Shown: one piece after another, positions 1-7,823 of the stretch | Numbering within the stretch: position 1 is the stretch's first letter | Layout of the letters: each line of letters opens with the position of its first letter | Assembly: GCA_049282265.1 (NCBI GenBank) | Contig: JBAPTR010000097.1 | Location: 1-17,747 of the forward strand | DNA length: 17,747 nucleotides | Reading direction: 5' to 3' | Source: CAYUCJ01 sp049282265 | GTDB lineage: Bacteria > Desulfobacterota > DSM-4660 > Desulfatiglandales > Desulfatiglandaceae | Notes under the pieces: generated by a model | The model's input: only the letters and a program-made list of their open reading frames with translations | The model's database searches: none | What the model was told of the DNA's origin: nothing | Program-made: the position numbers and the translations under genes

Positions 1-234
1 GTCGGTGTTTGGTGCCAAGTGCTCCATGAGAAAGGGTCTGAAAAAGAGTCTCACGCCCGTCTCCCTGACTCCGGCGGATGAGACGACTTCGTTGGAAGTT
101 ATCATCGTGCCCATGGACGGGCACACAAATCAATGGGGTGCGGCGCAACCCGTTGATTTGTAAGGAAACCGAAAATCACATTTTTCGGGTTCCGTTAGAA
201 AAAAGTCCATGGACGGACTTTTTATGATTACATC
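1..234. mobile_element. Partial copy (right half) of a MITE-like foldback repeat, copy A
   Basis: No gene is visible here. Positions 1-100 align without gaps to 17043-17142, with roughly 80 matches in 100 by eye. Positions 29-49 are the exact reverse complement of 16927-16947 in the other copy. The right end, 215-234 (GGACTTTTTATGATTACATC), resembles the terminal repeat of copy B, sharing a CTTTTTA core and a final CATC. The middle, 107-223, folds into four consecutive hairpins and differs from the middle of copy B. The left half lies outside the window. There is no transposase ORF, so this is probably a non-autonomous foldback element or an old relic. It ends about 7 bp before the ilvD ribosome binding site. 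The pairing with copy B is seen directly; the mobile-element label is inference. Confidence 0.55.
107..223 (+). promoter_or_regulatory. Four consecutive hairpins forming the ilvD leader
   Basis: Hairpin 1: GTGCCC 107-112 pairs with GGGCAC 119-124 (loop ATGGAC). Hairpin 2: ACAAATCAA 125-133 pairs with TTGATTTGT 153-161, with an inner GGGTGC/GCAACCC stem. Hairpin 3: 164-175 pairs with 182-193, 12 positions with one mismatch. Hairpin 4: AAAAAGTCC 200-208 pairs perfectly with GGACTTTTT 215-223, again with loop ATGGAC. Hairpin 4 resembles an intrinsic terminator with its U-run inside the stem, and it lies 29 bp before the ilvD start. It could attenuate ilvD, or simply be the structure of the repeat element. 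No leader peptide rich in Ile, Leu or Val was seen. Confidence 0.4.
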
Positions 235-240
235 TAATTT

Positions 241-246
241 GGGAGG
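241..246 (+). promoter_or_regulatory. Ribosome binding site that sets the ilvD start
   Basis: GGGAGG at 241-246 touches the first in-frame ATG (247), which leaves no spacing. The second ATG (253) lies 6 bases downstream, a normal distance. The protein from 253 begins MKSDILKKGIE, which matches the usual family start, so 253 is preferred over 247. Confidence 0.7.
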
Positions 247-252
247 ATGAAA

Positions 253-1890
253 ATGAAATCGGATATATTGAAAAAGGGAATTGAAACACTGCCCCACCGG
301 GCACTGCTCATGTCGGCCGGGTTGAAAAAGAAAGATTTCGACCTGGAAAAACCTTTTATCGGGATTGCCAACAGTTATAATAACATTATCCCCGGCCATA
401 TCCATCTCAATGAGTTGACCGTGGAGGTAAAGCGGGGAATCCGAGACGCTGGCGGCGTGCCTTTTGAATGGGGCGTGCCCGGGGTTTGTGACGGGATCGC
501 CATGTTTGTGGAGATGCGGTTGAGCCTTCCCAGCCGGGAACACATTGCGGATAATGTTGAAATCATGACCCTTTCCCATTCCCTTGACGGCTGGGTGGGA
601 GTCACTGCGTGCGACAAGATCACGCCGGGGATGCTCATGGCGGCAGGACGGCTGAATCTGCCGGCCATCATCCTCACGGGCGGGCCCATGAAGGCCAATA
701 TCATCGGAGGAGCAAAACACCACCCCATTGAAGGATTCGGCATGGTGGGCCAGGTGAAGTCCGGGAAGCTGTCGGCGGAGGCGGCGGAAGAGATGCTCCC
801 GGCCATGGCATGCGGCGCCGGTTCGTGCGTGGGGCTCTATACCGCCAATACCATGGCCGTTGTCACCGAGGCCCTGGGCATGTCCGTCACCGGGTGCGGC
901 ACCACCCCGGCCCTGGATTTCCTCAAAAAGAAACAGGCCTATGAAACGGGCAGGCGGATTGTGGAACTGGTGAAACAGGATGTGAAGCCAAAAGATATCT
1001 TGACGGAAGCGGCCTTTGAGAATGCCATAAGGGTGGACATGGCCATGGGAGGGTCGACCAATACCGTTTTACACATCCCCGCCATTGCCCGCGAAGCAGG
1101 CATTGAGGTGGGCGTGGAGCTGTTTGACCGGATTTCCAGGGAGACGCCTCACCTCTGTTCCATCATACCGGCGGGGCCCTACGAGATGGCTGACGTGGAT
1201 GTGGCGGGAGGTATTCCGGCTGTGCTGAACCGGCTTCGGGATGCACTAAAAGACTCGCCCACGGTGAACGGGAAGTCCATAGCACAGATCGCAGGGGAGG
1301 GGAAGGTCCTGGACGAAGAGGCAATAAGACCACTGGATCGACCATACCATTCCGAGGGCGGAATCGCCGTACTCAGCGGAAATATAGCCAACAGCGCCAT
1401 CATCAAACAGACGGCGGTCGGTCAGGACATGTTTGTTCACACGGGGCCCGCAAAGGTTTTCTATTCGGAACATGATTTGCTGAATGCCATTGAGGCCGGA
1501 AGCATAGCTGAAGGGGATGTCCTGGTTATACCGTTCCAGGGCCCGGCCGGTGCACCGGGCATGCCCGAGATGTTGACTCCGACCGATGCCATAAAGGGGG
1601 CGGGATATAAAAAGGTTGCCCTGATTACGGATGGAAGATTTTCGGGCGCAACGACCGGCCCGTGCATCGGCCACGTGGAGATGGAGGCCTATAACGGAGG
1701 GGCGATCGGGGCCATAAAAAATGGTGATGTGATTGAAATCGACATTCCTAACAGGTCCTTGAATGTTCGTCTGAGCGACGGGGAGATTGCAGGGAGACTG
1801 AAGGAGACCAAGGTCCCGGAAAGGCAACTGACGACGCTCCTGGAATCCTACAGGAAGAAGTTCCTTGGAAAGAATTGCTACGGGTGGTAG
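253..1890 (+). CDS. ilvD: Dihydroxy-acid dehydratase family protein (IlvD/Edd family)
   Basis: Converts 2,3-dihydroxy-3-methylbutanoate or -pentanoate to the 2-oxoacid in valine, isoleucine and leucine synthesis; cytoplasmic Fe-S enzyme. The 545-residue protein from ATG 253 has the IlvD signatures CDKITPGMLMAAGRLN (Cys120), ACGAGSCVGLYTANTM (Cys187 and Cys192, around the later cluster ligand), GGSTNTVLHI and DGRFSGATTGPCIGHV. The first-ligand region reads PGHIHL, without the cysteine of PCNxHL-type enzymes. The C-terminus (ESYRKKFLGKNCYGW) lacks the usual YARxVxSAxxGA ending. The segment SHSLDGWVGVTACDK also departs from the commonest form, so this may be a divergent subgroup with an altered substrate. 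No other ilv genes are nearby. It is convergent with mpl, with 12 bp between the stop codons and no terminator seen. Family is certain; substrate is less so. Confidence 0.88.
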   Translation: MKSDILKKGIETLPHRALLMSAGLKKKDFDLEKPFIGIANSYNNIIPGHIHLNELTVEVKRGIRDAGGVPFEWGVPGVCDGIAMFVEMRLSLPSREHIADNVEIMTLSHSLDGWVGVTACDKITPGMLMAAGRLNLPAIILTGGPMKANIIGGAKHHPIEGFGMVGQVKSGKLSAEAAEEMLPAMACGAGSCVGLYTANTMAVVTEALGMSVTGCGTTPALDFLKKKQAYETGRRIVELVKQDVKPKDILTEAAFENAIRVDMAMGGSTNTVLHIPAIAREAGIEVGVELFDRISRETPHLCSIIPAGPYEMADVDVAGGIPAVLNRLRDALKDSPTVNGKSIAQIAGEGKVLDEEAIRPLDRPYHSEGGIAVLSGNIANSAIIKQTAVGQDMFVHTGPAKVFYSEHDLLNAIEAGSIAEGDVLVIPFQGPAGAPGMPEMLTPTDAIKGAGYKKVALITDGRFSGATTGPCIGHVEMEAYNGGAIGAIKNGDVIEIDIPNRSLNVRLSDGEIAGRLKETKVPERQLTTLLESYRKKFLGKNCYGW

Positions 1891-1902
1891 GCCCAGGGTT
1901 TC

Positions 1903-3414
1903 TCACCGATCTGCGTCGCAAGGGGGCGCTTTTTGTCCCAGGCCTTTCAAGAATCTCTCAGGCAGGTTATCAAACCCGCCGTTGGACATGAAGAGGGTCA
2001 CATCTCCGGAACGGGCTTCAAGAACCAGGTTTTCGAGCAACCGAACATGGGTGTCGAAATAGGAAGCGGCTACGCCTTTTTTCTGGAGATCTTTCGCCAG
2101 GCGATCGGCTGAAAAGCGTTCCCCATCGGGGACTCTTTCCATGAGCGGGGGTTCGGGAATCATGACCCTGTCCGCCCTTTCAAAGGCCCCTGCATAACGC
2201 TCCTGGAAGATGCTACGCCGGCTGGAGTTGGAGCGGGGCTCAAAAACGGCCACAAGACGACGCTCCGGAAACCTTTCCTTGACCGCGTGGATGGTCTCAA
2301 GCACGGCGGTGGGGTGGTGGGCAAAGTCATCGAGCACCAGGACCCCCTGTTGTTCCCCCAGGATTTCCTGCCTGCGTTTGACACTGCAAAACGAACCGAC
2401 AGCCATTGCCAAGTCTTTGTGAGACACCCCGAGGAAATCCGCGAGCACCACTGTGGAGAGGAGGTTCGCCATGTTGTGACGTCCATAGAGGCGGGTTTCG
2501 AGGTCCAGGAACGGTGCGCCTTCTTTTTCGATGGTCAGGCGGGTCATATCGTCGTGTGCCCTGATATGGACCGCTTTCCATCCCGGGCTTCCTGAAAGGC
2601 CATAGGTCCGTATGGGGCAACGGGCCCGTCGGAGTTCAGGGACCACCCTGGGGTCATCGGCGTTGGCGATCAGGAGTCCCTCAGGTGGAATGAGATCAAT
2701 CAGCCTGCGAAAACTCGACAGGACGTGTTCAAGGTCCCTGTAGATGTCCGCGTGGTCGAACTCGATGCTGGTCAGTATCACTATCCGGGGCCTGTAGTGG
2801 AGGAACTTCGGGCCCTTATCAAAAAAGGCGGTGTCGTATTCATCCCCCTCGATGACGAAATAGCCCCCCTCGCCCGTCTTGAAATTCTTCTTGAAATTGA
2901 TGGGAATGCCGCCGATCATAAACCCCGGGTCAAGGCCGGCACATTCCAGGATCCAGGCGGCCAGGGCCGTAGTGGTTGTTTTGCCGTGGGTTCCGCTCAC
3001 GACAATAGATTGTTTGCCTTTCATGGCAAAATGGTTGAGGGCCTGGGGAAAGGATAGATACGGGACCCTGAGGTGTGAGAGTTCGACGGCTTCAGGGTTC
3101 ATGCGGGTAATGACGTTCCCGACAATGACGAGGTCGGGGACGGGATGAAGGTTGCCGCCATGGTAACCCATCCGTATGGGGATGCGCAGGGCTCGCAGAA
3201 AATCGCTCATGGGAGGGTAGATATCCTGATCTGAACCGGTGACCCGATACCCCTTTTCCTTGAGCAGCCCGGCAAGGGAAGCCATGCCCGTCCCGCAGAT
3301 TCCCATGAGATGAATATGTTCCAGGCTGGAAGGCCCGTAGTTTGAAGCAGGAGACAGCCTGGCGGCCCCGCTGGTGTTCGCCGGTGAATGGAGGTCTTTT
3401 TGCGTATCTTCCAT
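1903..3414 (-). CDS. mpl: UDP-N-acetylmuramate:L-alanyl-gamma-D-glutamyl-meso-diaminopimelate ligase
   Basis: Recycles murein tripeptide by ATP-dependent ligation to UDP-MurNAc; cytoplasmic, Mur ligase family. The 503-residue protein shows the N-terminal dinucleotide-like motif HIHLMGICGTGMASLAG (residues 33-49), the ATP-binding loop GTHGKTTTT at 141-149, the central IEGDEYDTAFFDKGPKF segment typical of Mpl rather than MurC, and the C-terminal DDFAHHPTAV and MSNGGFDNL motifs. About 30 residues precede the first motif, more than usual, and no convincing ribosome binding site lies before ATG 3414, so the true start could be a little downstream. It is divergent from rpmB across 124 bp and convergent with ilvD. 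The presence of Mpl indicates meso-DAP peptidoglycan and wall recycling, as in Gram-negative bacteria. Confidence 0.92.
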   Translation of the reverse strand: MEDTQKDLHSPANTSGAARLSPASNYGPSSLEHIHLMGICGTGMASLAGLLKEKGYRVTGSDQDIYPPMSDFLRALRIPIRMGYHGGNLHPVPDLVIVGNVITRMNPEAVELSHLRVPYLSFPQALNHFAMKGKQSIVVSGTHGKTTTTALAAWILECAGLDPGFMIGGIPINFKKNFKTGEGGYFVIEGDEYDTAFFDKGPKFLHYRPRIVILTSIEFDHADIYRDLEHVLSSFRRLIDLIPPEGLLIANADDPRVVPELRRARCPIRTYGLSGSPGWKAVHIRAHDDMTRLTIEKEGAPFLDLETRLYGRHNMANLLSTVVLADFLGVSHKDLAMAVGSFCSVKRRQEILGEQQGVLVLDDFAHHPTAVLETIHAVKERFPERRLVAVFEPRSNSSRRSIFQERYAGAFERADRVMIPEPPLMERVPDGERFSADRLAKDLQKKGVAASYFDTHVRLLENLVLEARSGDVTLFMSNGGFDNLPERFLKGLGQKAPPCDADR

Positions 3415-3422
3415 AAAATTTC

Positions 3423-3451
3423 TTGCTTTCAGAAATAATGTTGGCTATAAT
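3423..3451 (+). promoter_or_regulatory. Likely sigma-70 promoter for rpmB
   Basis: TTGCTT (3423-3428), a 17-bp spacer and a consensus TATAAT (3446-3451) lie in the mpl/rpmB divergent spacer. Transcription would start near 3458 and give a leader of about 80 nt. That leader contains an inverted repeat, CAGGCC 3488-3493 with GGCCTG 3507-3512. The -10 is perfect and the -35 is half consensus. Confidence 0.5.
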
Positions 3452-3538
3452 AAAAAATTTGAATTTGATCTAGCCCATAAAAAAACTCAGGCCAAGCCGA
3501 ACACAAGGCCTGCAGTATAATGAACAAGGAGAACTTCC

Positions 3539-3751
3539 ATGTCAAGAGTGTGTGAGATCTGTGGTAAGGGTCCCAGGACCGGCTTCAATGTCAGTCACGC
3601 CCATAACAAAACCAAGGCCCGCTGGTATCCCAATCTTCAAAAAGTCAGGTGCATCCGGGAGGGACAGGTCAAGAGGATAAGAGTCTGCACCAGCTGTATA
3701 AAATCGGGCAAAGTGGTCAAACCGGAGTCTAGACCCGTTCCACCATCATGA
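3539..3751 (+). CDS. rpmB: 50S ribosomal protein L28
   Basis: Small large-subunit ribosomal protein. The 70-residue sequence has the L28 core MSRVCEICGKGPRTGFNVSH, followed by KARWYPNLQKVR and RIRVCTSCIKSGKV. Two CxxC pairs (CEIC at 5-8, CTSC at 50-53) mark the zinc-ribbon form of L28. AAGGAG lies about 8 bases before ATG 3539. It stands alone, not beside rpmG. The last residues (PESRPVPPS) are encoded in DNA that on the other strand encodes the end of rel; the two genes overlap tail to tail by 23 bp. No terminator lies between them. Confidence 0.95.
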   Translation: MSRVCEICGKGPRTGFNVSHAHNKTKARWYPNLQKVRCIREGQVKRIRVCTSCIKSGKVVKPESRPVPPS

Positions 3752-5870
3752 CATTCCTGATCCTTTTCATGGCCCCCATGATGTCCTTGAGCTGTTCGTA
3801 ATCAGTTACCTGGATAGTGAAAAACAGGATCCCCTTTTGGTCAATTGTTGTCTTGATCTCGGCGTGGATGATGTTGGTGTCCAATTGCGCCAGCACCCCT
3901 GTTATGTCGGCGACAGTCCCTCTTTTGTCCAGGGTGGTGATCTTTATGACGGCCTGATAAGTCTCGTCCTTCTCTGTCTGCCAGATCACTTCCACCAGAC
4001 GGTCTTTTTCAGTCTTGAGAATATGGGGGCATTTACTGGCATGGATCGTCACACCCCTTCCGCGCGTAATAAAGCCGACAACCGGTTCCCCTGGCAAGGG
4101 GTGACAGCAGTTGGCAAACCGTATCAGCATATCACTGATTCCCTTCACCCGAATGCCTTTTTCCCCTTTGTGGCGCGTGATCTTGTGAACCATTTTGGTT
4201 ACTAGACCGGGTGGTTTCTTATCTTTTATGCCGAGCTTGGGCTTGAGCCGGCCGATGACCTGTTTTGCGGAGACCTTTCCGAACCCGATTTCAGCGAGAA
4301 GATCCTGGATGGAATGAAAAGACAGGTCCTTTGCTATGGATGAGACCTGGTCACTTTTCAGGATATTGGGCAGGGTAATATGTTCCTGTTCCAGAAGTTT
4401 TTCCAGGATATTCCTGCCCAGATTGATGCTTTCTTCACGTTCCTGGCTCTTGATCCAGTGCCGGATCTTGTTGCGGGCCTTGGGTGTCTTTACAAATTCG
4501 AGCCAGTCCTTACTCGGGTGATGCCTTGCGGAGGTGATAATTTCAACAAGGTCGCCGTTCCTGAGCTGATATCTGATGGGTACCATTTTCCCGTTCACTT
4601 TCGCACCCATGCATCTTTGACCTACATCTGAATGGATGCTGTATGCGAAATCAACGGGCGTGGCACCCTTTGGAAATTCCTTGACTTCCCCTTGCGGTGT
4701 AAAAACATAGACTTCATGAGGGAAGAGGTCCATGGTGACCGATTCGATGAATTCCACGGGGTCTTTCAGGTCCTGCTGCCATTCCTGGAGCTGGCGGAGC
4801 CATGCAAACTGTTTTTCATCTGTTTTCTTGAGGGCAGACTCTTCCTTGTATTTCCAGTGGGCCGCGATGCCTTCTTCAGCAGTCCTGTCCATTTCCCGTG
4901 TGCGGATCTGAAGTTCCATTCTCTCAGCAATGGGGCCTATGACTGTCGTATGGAGAGATTGGTACATGTTTTCTTTAGGCACGGAAATGTAGTCTTTGAA
5001 GCGGCCGGGGACGGGTTTCCACATGCCGTGTATATAACCCAAGATTTCGTAGCACTCCTTTATGGAACTGACGATAATCCTGAAGGCCATAATATCGTAA
5101 ACCTGATTGACGGTCAGGTTCTGGTTCAGCATTTTCTTATAGATACTGTAATAGTGTTTGTGCCTTCCCTTGATGCTGGCCTCGATGCCCACTTCTTCAA
5201 GCTTCCTGGCCAATAGCCCTTGAATATCCCGGATGAATTTTTCCTGTGCACCTTTTCTTTGGGCTATCTCCGCGTGAATATTCTGGTATATCTCCGGTTC
5301 CAGGTAATAGAGGCACAGGTCCTCCAGGCTTGATTTTATCCAGTTAATTCCCATCCTTCCCGCAAGCGGTGAGTAGATGTCCAGGGTCTCTTTGGCAATG
5401 CGTCGCTGTTTGGTTTCCGTGTGGAACCCCAGGGTTCTCATGTTGTGCAATCTATCGGCAAGTTTCACAATGATGACGCGAATATCATTGGACATGGCAA
5501 GGATCATCTTGCGAATATTTTCCGCCTGCCGATGCTCTCGGCTGGTAAATTCTATCTTGCTGATCTTGGTTACGCCGTCCACAATATCGGCCGTTTCCCG
5601 GCCGAAGATTTGTGTGATTTCCGAGAGTTGCGCATCAGTGTCTTCTATGGTGTCATGGAGAAAGCCTGCAGCGATGCAGACGACATCCATCTTCATCTGT
5701 GCGAGGATATAAGCTACTTCCAAGGGATGGGAGAGGTAGGGTTCGCCTGAAAGACGGATCTGTCCCTGGTGGACCTTTGCTGAATAGACATAGGCCTTTT
5801 CCACGAGGCTGATATTGGCCTTGGGGTGATAGGTGAGAATCTGGGAGGTAATATCATTTAGTCGAATCAT
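3729..5870 (-). CDS. rel: Bifunctional (p)ppGpp synthetase/hydrolase, Rel/SpoT family
   Basis: Makes and degrades the stringent-response alarmone (p)ppGpp. The 713-residue protein has the full long-RSH domain order. The HD hydrolase domain (about 25-150) keeps Arg39, His48, the LHDTIEDT motif (His72, Asp73, Glu76, Asp77) and KLADRLHNM (Asp139), so hydrolase activity is expected. The synthetase domain (about 230-345) contains KGRHKHYYSIYKKM, RFKDYISVPKENMYQSLHTT and EEGIAAHWKYKE. The RxKD motif (290-293) is the form typical of bifunctional Rel rather than EhDD-type RelA. A TGS domain (about 385-450), a conserved-cysteine domain with Cys588, Cys589 and Cys614, and a C-terminal ACT domain (about 638-713) follow. 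The start overlaps the end of proS by 17 bp and has only a weak ribosome binding site, which suggests translational coupling. The 3' end overlaps rpmB. Confidence 0.95.
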   Translation of the reverse strand: MIRLNDITSQILTYHPKANISLVEKAYVYSAKVHQGQIRLSGEPYLSHPLEVAYILAQMKMDVVCIAAGFLHDTIEDTDAQLSEITQIFGRETADIVDGVTKISKIEFTSREHRQAENIRKMILAMSNDIRVIIVKLADRLHNMRTLGFHTETKQRRIAKETLDIYSPLAGRMGINWIKSSLEDLCLYYLEPEIYQNIHAEIAQRKGAQEKFIRDIQGLLARKLEEVGIEASIKGRHKHYYSIYKKMLNQNLTVNQVYDIMAFRIIVSSIKECYEILGYIHGMWKPVPGRFKDYISVPKENMYQSLHTTVIGPIAERMELQIRTREMDRTAEEGIAAHWKYKEESALKKTDEKQFAWLRQLQEWQQDLKDPVEFIESVTMDLFPHEVYVFTPQGEVKEFPKGATPVDFAYSIHSDVGQRCMGAKVNGKMVPIRYQLRNGDLVEIITSARHHPSKDWLEFVKTPKARNKIRHWIKSQEREESINLGRNILEKLLEQEHITLPNILKSDQVSSIAKDLSFHSIQDLLAEIGFGKVSAKQVIGRLKPKLGIKDKKPPGLVTKMVHKITRHKGEKGIRVKGISDMLIRFANCCHPLPGEPVVGFITRGRGVTIHASKCPHILKTEKDRLVEVIWQTEKDETYQAVIKITTLDKRGTVADITGVLAQLDTNIIHAEIKTTIDQKGILFFTIQVTDYEQLKDIMGAMKRIRNVMMVERV

Positions 5871-7584
5871 GGAGCAGCCGAACCTGGTTCAGGACAATGT
5901 CCACAGCATCCTTCAGCAGGATGGATTGGGTTTCCTTTTCAGTCCTCAATTTCATCTCGACCTCGCCCTTCTTCACGCCTCGTTTCCCCACAGTGACGCG
6001 AACCGGGATGCCAAGCAGGTCGGCATCCATGAATTTGACCCCTGCCCGCTCATCTCTATCATCCATGAGGACTTCCACACCTCTTTCAAGCAACGCATTG
6101 CAAATGGTTTCGGTTGCCTCAACGACTTCTTTTTCATGCATCTGGAGGGGCAGCAGGATGACCTCAAAAGGGGCGATGGGGATGGGAAAAATGATGCCGT
6201 CCCGATCGTGATTCTGTTCGATGGCAGCAGCAACCGTTCTTCCCACGCCAATGCCGTAGCACCCCATGACCGTGAGTTCTTCCTTCCCCCGCTCGTCGAG
6301 AAAAACGGCGTTCATGGCCTTGGAATACTTGGTTCCCAGCTTGAAGACATGCCCGACCTCGATGCCCCGTTTGAATTCGATCTCGCCTCCACACTTTGGG
6401 CAGGGGTCGGAGGGGGTGATGGTCCGGATATCGCCGAACTGCTCTACCTGGAAGTCCCTGTCCAGGTTGACGTTTTTCATGTGAAAATTCTTACGGTTGG
6501 CCCCTGCGACAAGGTTTGTCATGGTCTGAACGGAGCGGTCCGCAACGATTTTCACCTTGAGTCCCATTGGACCGGCGAATCCCGTCGGTGCACCCGTTGT
6601 CTCAGACACCGTTTCGGGACCAGCAAGTTCAACCGTTTGTGCCCCCAGGAAATTTCGGAATTTTGTCTCGTTTATTTCGTGATCCCCCCGCACGAGGGCG
6701 GCAACAATCTCCTTTTCGTCCACGAGATAGACAAGGGTTTTGAGGAGCCTATCCGGAGAGGTTGAGAGAAAGGCCGCCAGTTCATCGATGGTCTTGATAT
6801 CAGGTGTGTGCACCTCTTCCAATTCAAGGATATCGGGCGCTTCAGCGGGCGTACCGGTGGGGCCCGGGCTGACCTCAGCCCGCTCAAGATTGGCCGCATA
6901 TTTGCACTGGTGGCAGCTGACGGTCTGGTCTTCCCCGCTGTCTGCCAGGACCATGAATTCATGGGAATAGCTCCCCCCGATAGCCCCGCTGTCCGCTTCA
7001 ACGGCCCTGAATCTGAGGCCGCATCGCTGAAATATCCTGATATAGGCCTCGTACATTTTTTCGTAGCTCCGACCCGCACCTGCTTCATCCACGTCGAAGC
7101 TGTAGGCATCTTTCATAATAAACTCACGGCCGCGCATGAGGCCGAATCGCGGACGTATCTCATCGCGAAACTTGGTCTGAATCTGGTATAAATTGATGGG
7201 GAGTTGTTTGTAGGAGTGTATTTCTTTCCTGACCAGGTCAGTGATCACCTCTTCATGGGTCGGCCCGAAACAGACATCCCTGTTGTGGCGGTCCGTGAAT
7301 CGCAGGAGTTCCCTGCCATAGAAATCCCACCTGCCCGACTCCTTCCACAGATCAGCCGGTTGCACCGCCGGCATGAGGACTTCAATGGCGCCCGCACGGT
7401 TCATCTCTTCCCGGACGATTTGTTCCACTTTCTTCACGGACCTCAACCCCGCCGGCAGATAGGTATAGATGCCCGATGTCAGTTTCCTGATCAGGCCTGC
7501 CCTGAGCATGAGTTGATGACTGATGATCTCGGCGTCAGCGGGTATTTCCCTGTAGGTGGGAATGAAATAGCTGGAATATCGCAT
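5854..7584 (-). CDS. proS: Prolyl-tRNA synthetase, bacterial type with editing domain
   Basis: Charges tRNA-Pro; class II aminoacyl-tRNA synthetase. At 576 residues it has the usual bacterial length. Motif 2 is visible as FRDEIRPRFGLMRGREFIMKDAYSF (near 138-162). The YbaK-like insertion domain that hydrolyses Ala-tRNA-Pro spans about 230-390 and includes LLKTLVYLVDEKEIVAAL and GANRKNFHMKNVN. A CPKC knuckle follows, then the motif 3 region MGCYGIGVGRTVAAAIEQNHD and the anticodon-binding domain. AAGGAG lies upstream of ATG 7584 (7597-7602 on the plus strand), with 12-base spacing. It is cotranscribed with rel, which it overlaps by 17 bp. Pairing an amino-acid charging enzyme with the stringent-response enzyme makes physiological sense, though this is inference. 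Confidence 0.96.
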   Translation of the reverse strand: MRYSSYFIPTYREIPADAEIISHQLMLRAGLIRKLTSGIYTYLPAGLRSVKKVEQIVREEMNRAGAIEVLMPAVQPADLWKESGRWDFYGRELLRFTDRHNRDVCFGPTHEEVITDLVRKEIHSYKQLPINLYQIQTKFRDEIRPRFGLMRGREFIMKDAYSFDVDEAGAGRSYEKMYEAYIRIFQRCGLRFRAVEADSGAIGGSYSHEFMVLADSGEDQTVSCHQCKYAANLERAEVSPGPTGTPAEAPDILELEEVHTPDIKTIDELAAFLSTSPDRLLKTLVYLVDEKEIVAALVRGDHEINETKFRNFLGAQTVELAGPETVSETTGAPTGFAGPMGLKVKIVADRSVQTMTNLVAGANRKNFHMKNVNLDRDFQVEQFGDIRTITPSDPCPKCGGEIEFKRGIEVGHVFKLGTKYSKAMNAVFLDERGKEELTVMGCYGIGVGRTVAAAIEQNHDRDGIIFPIPIAPFEVILLPLQMHEKEVVEATETICNALLERGVEVLMDDRDERAGVKFMDADLLGIPVRVTVGKRGVKKGEVEMKLRTEKETQSILLKDAVDIVLNQVRLLHDSTK

Positions 7585-7717
7585 GGTCGGTAAGCACTCC
7601 TTTTTCTGAATTTTCTCCCAACGCGGGGCATCCTCGCAAGATTTCTTGTCATGGCGTTAGGTTGGCCGTGCAGAAAGTCATCCTAAGCATATGGACAGAC
7701 TTCTTTCGCCTCCATCC

Positions 7718-7723
7718 ATTATA
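7718..7723 (-). promoter_or_regulatory. Possible -10 box of a promoter for proS-rel
   Basis: On the minus strand a consensus TATAAT lies at 7723-7718, inside the 239-bp gap between ispG and proS. The -35 region at normal spacing (CAATCC) is poor. If used, the leader to proS would be about 130 nt. The gap also shows that proS-rel need not depend on readthrough from ispG. No gene or terminator was recognised in 7585-7823. Confidence 0.35.
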
Positions 7724-7823
7724 AGCTGCAGTTGCGACGGGGATTGGATACGGCAAGGTATCAGTTTAAGCGAAATACAAAGGATAAGGCAATACTTTTG
7801 TCTGCTGGAACAGTGAACTGACC

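Noticed and set aside
113..163. 16-codon ORF (MDGHTNQWGAAQPVDL) before ilvD, a possible leader peptide
   Set aside because: No ribosome binding site and no run of Ile, Val or Leu codons; its bases are explained by the hairpins of the repeat element.
3516..3521. TATAAT close to rpmB as a promoter -10
   Set aside because: Transcription would start inside the ribosome binding site, and no -35 lies at the right distance; the promoter at 3423-3451 fits better.
5833..6765. 310-codon ORF on the plus strand opposite proS
   Set aside because: Antisense shadow of a certain gene; composition follows the proS codons and no known motif is present.
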